DNA of 64,000 nt from Limnoperna fortunei (lineage: Eukaryota > Mollusca > Bivalvia > Mytilida > Modiolidae), in NCBI GenBank assembly GCA_944474755.1, contig OX104114.1, positions 46,565,070-46,629,069 of the forward strand, read 5' to 3'. The notes under the pieces were generated by a model. The model was not told the origin of the DNA. It saw nothing but the letters and a program-made list of their open reading frames with translations, and made no database searches. The position numbers and the translations under genes were made by a program. Shown here piece after piece: positions 60,901 to 64,000 of this stretch (positions are counted from its first letter, which is position 1; every line of letters begins with the position of its first letter).

Positions 60901-61802
60901 TCAATACACACCAATTTTTAAAACTTTAAGTGCTTTATGTTCTGAAATTTGATTGGTTCTATAGTGTCTTGATATCTTGGCAAATTACTGACACCTGATT
61001 TGTCAGACACGGATACAGATGCAAAGTTATCGAACACGAATACCGATGCCTACTTTATCAGACACAGTTATCGGACACGCATATCGACGAGGGGGGAGGG
61101 AGGCTCATCGATGCCTAACTTCGTTTATTATAAAATCTATATCTCTTATCAATGATCTATTTCATCATACTACAACATTAAATGGACTAAATATTACATA
61201 CAAAAGTAACAATGCACATGCAATACAATATACAGTGAAACATGTGTCAATTGGTCAATCTAATCCAAGAGTAAAAGTGGTTCTATAATACAATACAAAT
61301 TCAGTTAACATAAAACTTATTACGATGGATTTTACAATAGCACCCTTTATCCTGCAATCGTCATATTGAAGCAGCTTAAATGCTTTGACCATATACTATA
61401 GACATTCGATTTCAACGATAGCTCAGACAGACAGACAAGGGATAAAAAAAACAGTCCAGAATATGTTTAAATTCAATTTGGCGAAAGATTCACACTTGGA
61501 AATCTTAAGTTCACATTCTGCATACATATAGTACACAAATTCAGTAAATTTAAATAATACTCTTTTACAGGTTTCTGGCTACAAGTCTCGGTGTCTGTTA
61601 CAAAAGGGGGAGACTATCCACAATGACTATTGCAGGCATCAAAACGCCTAAAATTCAGGCAATATTTAATCCAACTTCACACGGGTCCAGCCAGATTTCT
61701 GCAAATATTATGAACAATAATACAGTGCCAACCGGTCAACAAACATGTTCTATTTCTGTCGAGGCTGTTATTGAAACTAATATCAAATACAATAGAATTT
61801 AA
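51996..61802 (+). CDS. EGF-like / 7-TM (TOM1-like) / RING-CH / 2-TM membrane protein, 13 coding exons, 567 aa
   Basis: Probable membrane E3 ubiquitin ligase. Exons: 51996-52139, 52568-52669, 53085-53222, 53755-53850, 54210-54353, 55120-55215, 55421-55569, 56509-56607, 57708-57835, 58189-58319, 58897-58944, 59797-59993, 61571-61802; GT-AG throughout, in phase, ending TAA. ATG 51996 is the first after an in-frame stop at 51969. Six cysteines at about 31-57 form an EGF-like pattern. Seven hydrophobic helices follow (about 58-318), including SLVVCFWAEAFHLGD, which resembles the FWAE motif of THH1/TOM1/TOM3 and GPR137-type proteins. RING-CH spans 371-422: CWIC, CQC, seven residues, HHEC, CKVC (C4HC3). 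Two further helices (about 440-490) give the MARCH-like RING-CH plus 2-TM layout. The name of the family is an inference; I know no standard symbol. Confidence 0.88.
55570..56508 (+). other. Intron 7 of the RING-CH gene
   Basis: No repeat or gene recognised. The other large introns of this gene (56608-57707, 58945-59796, 59994-61570) likewise contain only short chance frames. Confidence 0.4.
58189..58944 (+). other. RING-CH (RINGv) exons 10 and 11
   Basis: Exon 10 (58189-58319) carries CWICYDLD, CQCKGDVASVHHECLRKWL. Exon 11 (58897-58944, 48 nt) supplies the last CX2C pair (YRCKVC). Spacing CX2C, CXC, X7, HX2C, CX2C is diagnostic for C4HC3 RING-CH, with His at position 5. The domain is thus split by a phase-0 intron. 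Confidence 0.9.
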
Positions 61803-62600
61803 CAATAGCAAGAAACAAATGTATTTAGTAAGAAACGTTGACACAAAGTCTGCAACGAACTTGTGAAATGATAATTGTGAACATGAAAACGAGACAACTA
61901 CGTGCCAATGTTTATAAACGTCAAAAGCAGAAATCTAACAATGCACGATATAGTGAAGTGTTAGTTTTTCTAAAACAGCATACAGACCCTTTTATAATCA
62001 TTTTTCACGTGATCACGTGGTGTTGATGCTGTTGATTTCTGTAATAGTGTTGCATAAAATATGTTCATGAATTTATTAAATATTGTTCCAAATTCTTCGG
62101 TTATTTCACCTTTCTTGCAGTTGTGTAGTGTATTTCAATGAGTTTATTTCTAACAAGACTAACAACAATTAGGAATGAGTCTATTTTTGTAACGAATACA
62201 AAAACTGTTATTTTTCCTGTCATGAATCATCTCCTGGTTTTCAGACGAAAGTTTTCTGTTGATACCTCTCATTATCCATGTCAACATTATAATCATTTTA
62301 GTGTTTTTCCTTGTTTTGGAAAGTTAATTTTTTGCGACACTTTATTTGTTGTCGTAATGCAAGAGTCCAAGACTCTGAAAATGTATGTCATGTAAATGTT
62401 TTATGTTTACAGATTAAATGCTTAGCATTATCATTTTGTTTTCTTGTTTAATTGTTACAAGGCAATTTTAAAATATAATATAAAAGTTAAGACAAAAAGT
62501 GTTAAATTGTGATTATTCAGTAACTTGATTGAGGTTAGGGTTCAAGTTATGTAGTGGCTGTCTATCAACGTTTTTGAACAATTAAGTAGTGAAAAATAAA
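61803..62600 (+). other. 3' UTR and flank of the RING-CH gene
   Basis: AT-rich. A candidate polyadenylation signal AATAAA is at 62595-62600. No other feature. Confidence 0.35.
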
Positions 62601-62702
62601 CAAACATTCCTTATTGTGTGATACTTATGCTATTTCCCGTACTCGGATTATATCTCACAGTGATCAGACATTCTTTTCTAAATAAATATAATTTACTAGT
62701 TT

Positions 62703-62830
62703 ACTACTGATCGATCACCTGAGACCACAGATGTTCCGGGTTCGAGTCTCACTGCGGGCAGTGTGTATTCGACTACAATCCTACTAACAAGAATTGCCAG
62801 TTTTAAAAATTACTAAATAGTTAAACACTA
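62703..62830 (+). mobile_element. tRNA-SINE fragment with B box
   Basis: CTACTGATCGATCACCTGAG, B box GGGTTCGAGTCTC (62739-62751), CTGCGGGCAGTGTGTATTCG and a tail ATTCAAACAAGCAAACAAAC. The A-box part and the central body are missing. Confidence 0.65.
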
Positions 62831-63369
62831 TTCAAACAAGCAAACAAACAGTTCTGAGTTAGCGCACATGTTGTATTTTTTACTGCTGGCCCAATATTGG
62901 TGGAATCTAAATCTAATTACAGAGATGAAGAATTCCATATATGGTTGTCATAGTACTTTATTTTATATGGGATTTTACTTATATAGCATTTCTTTTATCG
63001 TTTTTATTGACACTGTCCTTTTTGATTGATTAAATGTTGTTTACGTCAAGCAAGCAATATTTCAGCTACACTTGGCCATAAGTTAGGGACCACCAGGATT
63101 TAAGCGAAGGTGATTTTTTAAAACCAATATATTGATCAATATATAACCATAAAATAGTCGACTATTTTAAAGAAGTTTATTATTTTACTATTCAAAATGT
63201 ATAGAAAAGACCAACAAGATGTCGTGTGTAAAAATATGCCATAAAACTGCAAAGTCATAACTCAAAAAAAGTTTCAGTTTAAACCGCTGGTAATGTTACA
63301 TACAAAGAATTGGCAGGTTGAGGGTTATTAAGATGTAAGAAGAAATCCGTTTTAAACATTTATTCACAA

Positions 63370-64000
63370 GAAAAGAGTCAGTATCGTGTGTATATATCCA
63401 CCACGCTTTCGATGCAATTCTTGAACTTGTCTCCTCATGCTCTGGACAAGTCTCTGAAGTCTACGTTGAGGGAATTGCCGCCACTCCATCCTCACAAGTC
63501 AGGGTTTCTCGTGGACACATGAGGACACAGAAACCCTGACTTGTGAGGATGCCGCCACTCCTGAATAAAAGTATCACGCAATTCTTGAATGTTCTGACAT
63601 GGTGGGTCACGTTCATTCACTTTCCGTCCGAGATAGTGACTAAACATGCTCTATCGGATTCATATCCGGAGACATAGCAGGCTATGGTAATGTCTCAATT
63701 GCCTTATTTGCAAGATAATCTTTGACGATGCGTGCTCTATGAGATCTTGCATGCCGTCCATGAACACGGGTAGTTTCCAAGTAGATGCGCATCAATATGG
63801 GGCACAATACGGGGTTCCAGAATCTGATCTTTGTATTTTAAAGCAGTTAGTGTGCCATCTAATGCATACAAGTCTAACTTACAGTCATATGAGAAGCAGC
63901 TCCAAACTGTCTCTCCGCCACCACCAAAAGCTGTAGTTCCCAGAACATGTGCAGGATCAAAAGCTGTGTTGCGTTGACGCCATACCCGCATTCTACCATC
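63370..64000 (-). pseudogene. Tc1/mariner-like transposase remnant
   Basis: Minus-strand frame 63737-63991 reads MRVWRQRN, TTAFGGGGETVWSCFSYD, DGTLTALKYKDQILEP and VPHIDAH, the pattern around and after the second catalytic Asp of Tc1-type transposases. After a frame change the C-terminal SPDMNPIEHV (catalytic third acidic residue region) appears near 63640-63670, then stops and shifts follow, and a hairpin insertion sits at 63488-63550. Clearly inactive. The N-terminal DNA-binding part is outside the window. Confidence 0.8.
63488..63550. repeat. 63-bp hairpin insertion with 11-bp duplication
   Basis: Arms ATCCTCACAAGTCAGGGTTT.. (63488-63509) and the exact complement (63529-63550) enclose a 19-nt loop. 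GCCGCCACTCC is present directly on both sides (63477-63487 and 63551-63561). It interrupts the transposase remnant. Confidence 0.8.

Larger units (their letters stand above)
63069..64000 (-). mobile_element. Tc1-like DNA transposon (partial, right end outside window)
   Basis: The left end reads TA then CACTTGGCCATAAGTTAGGG (63069 on), a Tc1-like inverted-repeat style ending in GGGACCACC. Coding remnants run on the minus strand beyond position 64000. Confidence 0.7.

Overview
The window looks like AT-rich nuclear DNA of a lophotrochozoan animal, most likely a bivalve mollusc. It has intron-rich genes with GT-AG splicing, abundant tRNA-derived SINEs, a pearl-like (Helitron-like) element with a (GTCC)n tract and tandem core, many TIR elements, and I-like LINEs. 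The species is not determined; bivalve is an inference from repeat types and base composition.

Region 1 (1-17223) is a head-to-tail array of a non-LTR retrotransposon on the minus strand, with a period of about 7.77 kb. Each unit has ORF1 (three CCHC knuckles), ORF2 (APE endonuclease, RT, RNase H, C-terminal zinc motif) and a ~2.2 kb spacer containing about 11 copies of a ~20-bp hairpin-forming motif. Copy 1 is cut by the left edge. Copy 2 has an intact ORF1 but an ORF2 broken by a nonsense codon and an 8-bp deletion. Copy 3 has an intact 1269-codon ORF2 but an ORF1 broken by a one-base homopolymer loss.

Region 2 (17531-44219) is a complete ODR4 gene on the plus strand (the ER membrane protein that assists GPCR trafficking and UFMylation). 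I assembled 13 exons that join in phase to 462 codons and end in a single C-terminal transmembrane helix. Its introns are packed with repeats: a foldback element with a 6-bp target duplication, a palindromic TTTA microsatellite, a hammerhead-ribozyme-like core, tRNA-headed SINEs, two related minisatellites (37- and 33-bp units, about 3 kb), a 3.8-kb ACGT-rich TIR element, an 819-bp TA-flanked MITE, a 5'-truncated L1-like LINE with a perfect 15-bp target duplication, a 1.5-kb TTAA-flanked TIR element and a pearl-like element with a ~168-bp tandem core.

Region 3 (44220-51945) is intergenic: SINE fragments, a three-copy ~189-bp tandem repeat and a recent 873-bp tandem duplication.

Region 4 (51996-61802) is a second complete plus-strand gene of 13 coding exons (567 codons). 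It encodes an unusual membrane protein: an EGF-like cysteine motif, seven transmembrane segments resembling the THH1/TOM1/TOM3 and GPR137 type, then a RING-CH (RINGv, C4HC3) domain followed by two more transmembrane helices, as in MARCH ubiquitin ligases. The fusion architecture is the most interesting protein-level observation here.

Region 5 (61803-64000) holds the 3' flank of that gene, a SINE fragment and a decayed Tc1-like transposase (minus strand, running off the right edge) interrupted by a 63-bp hairpin flanked by an 11-bp duplication.

All calls are from reading the sequence; no alignment or database search was run.
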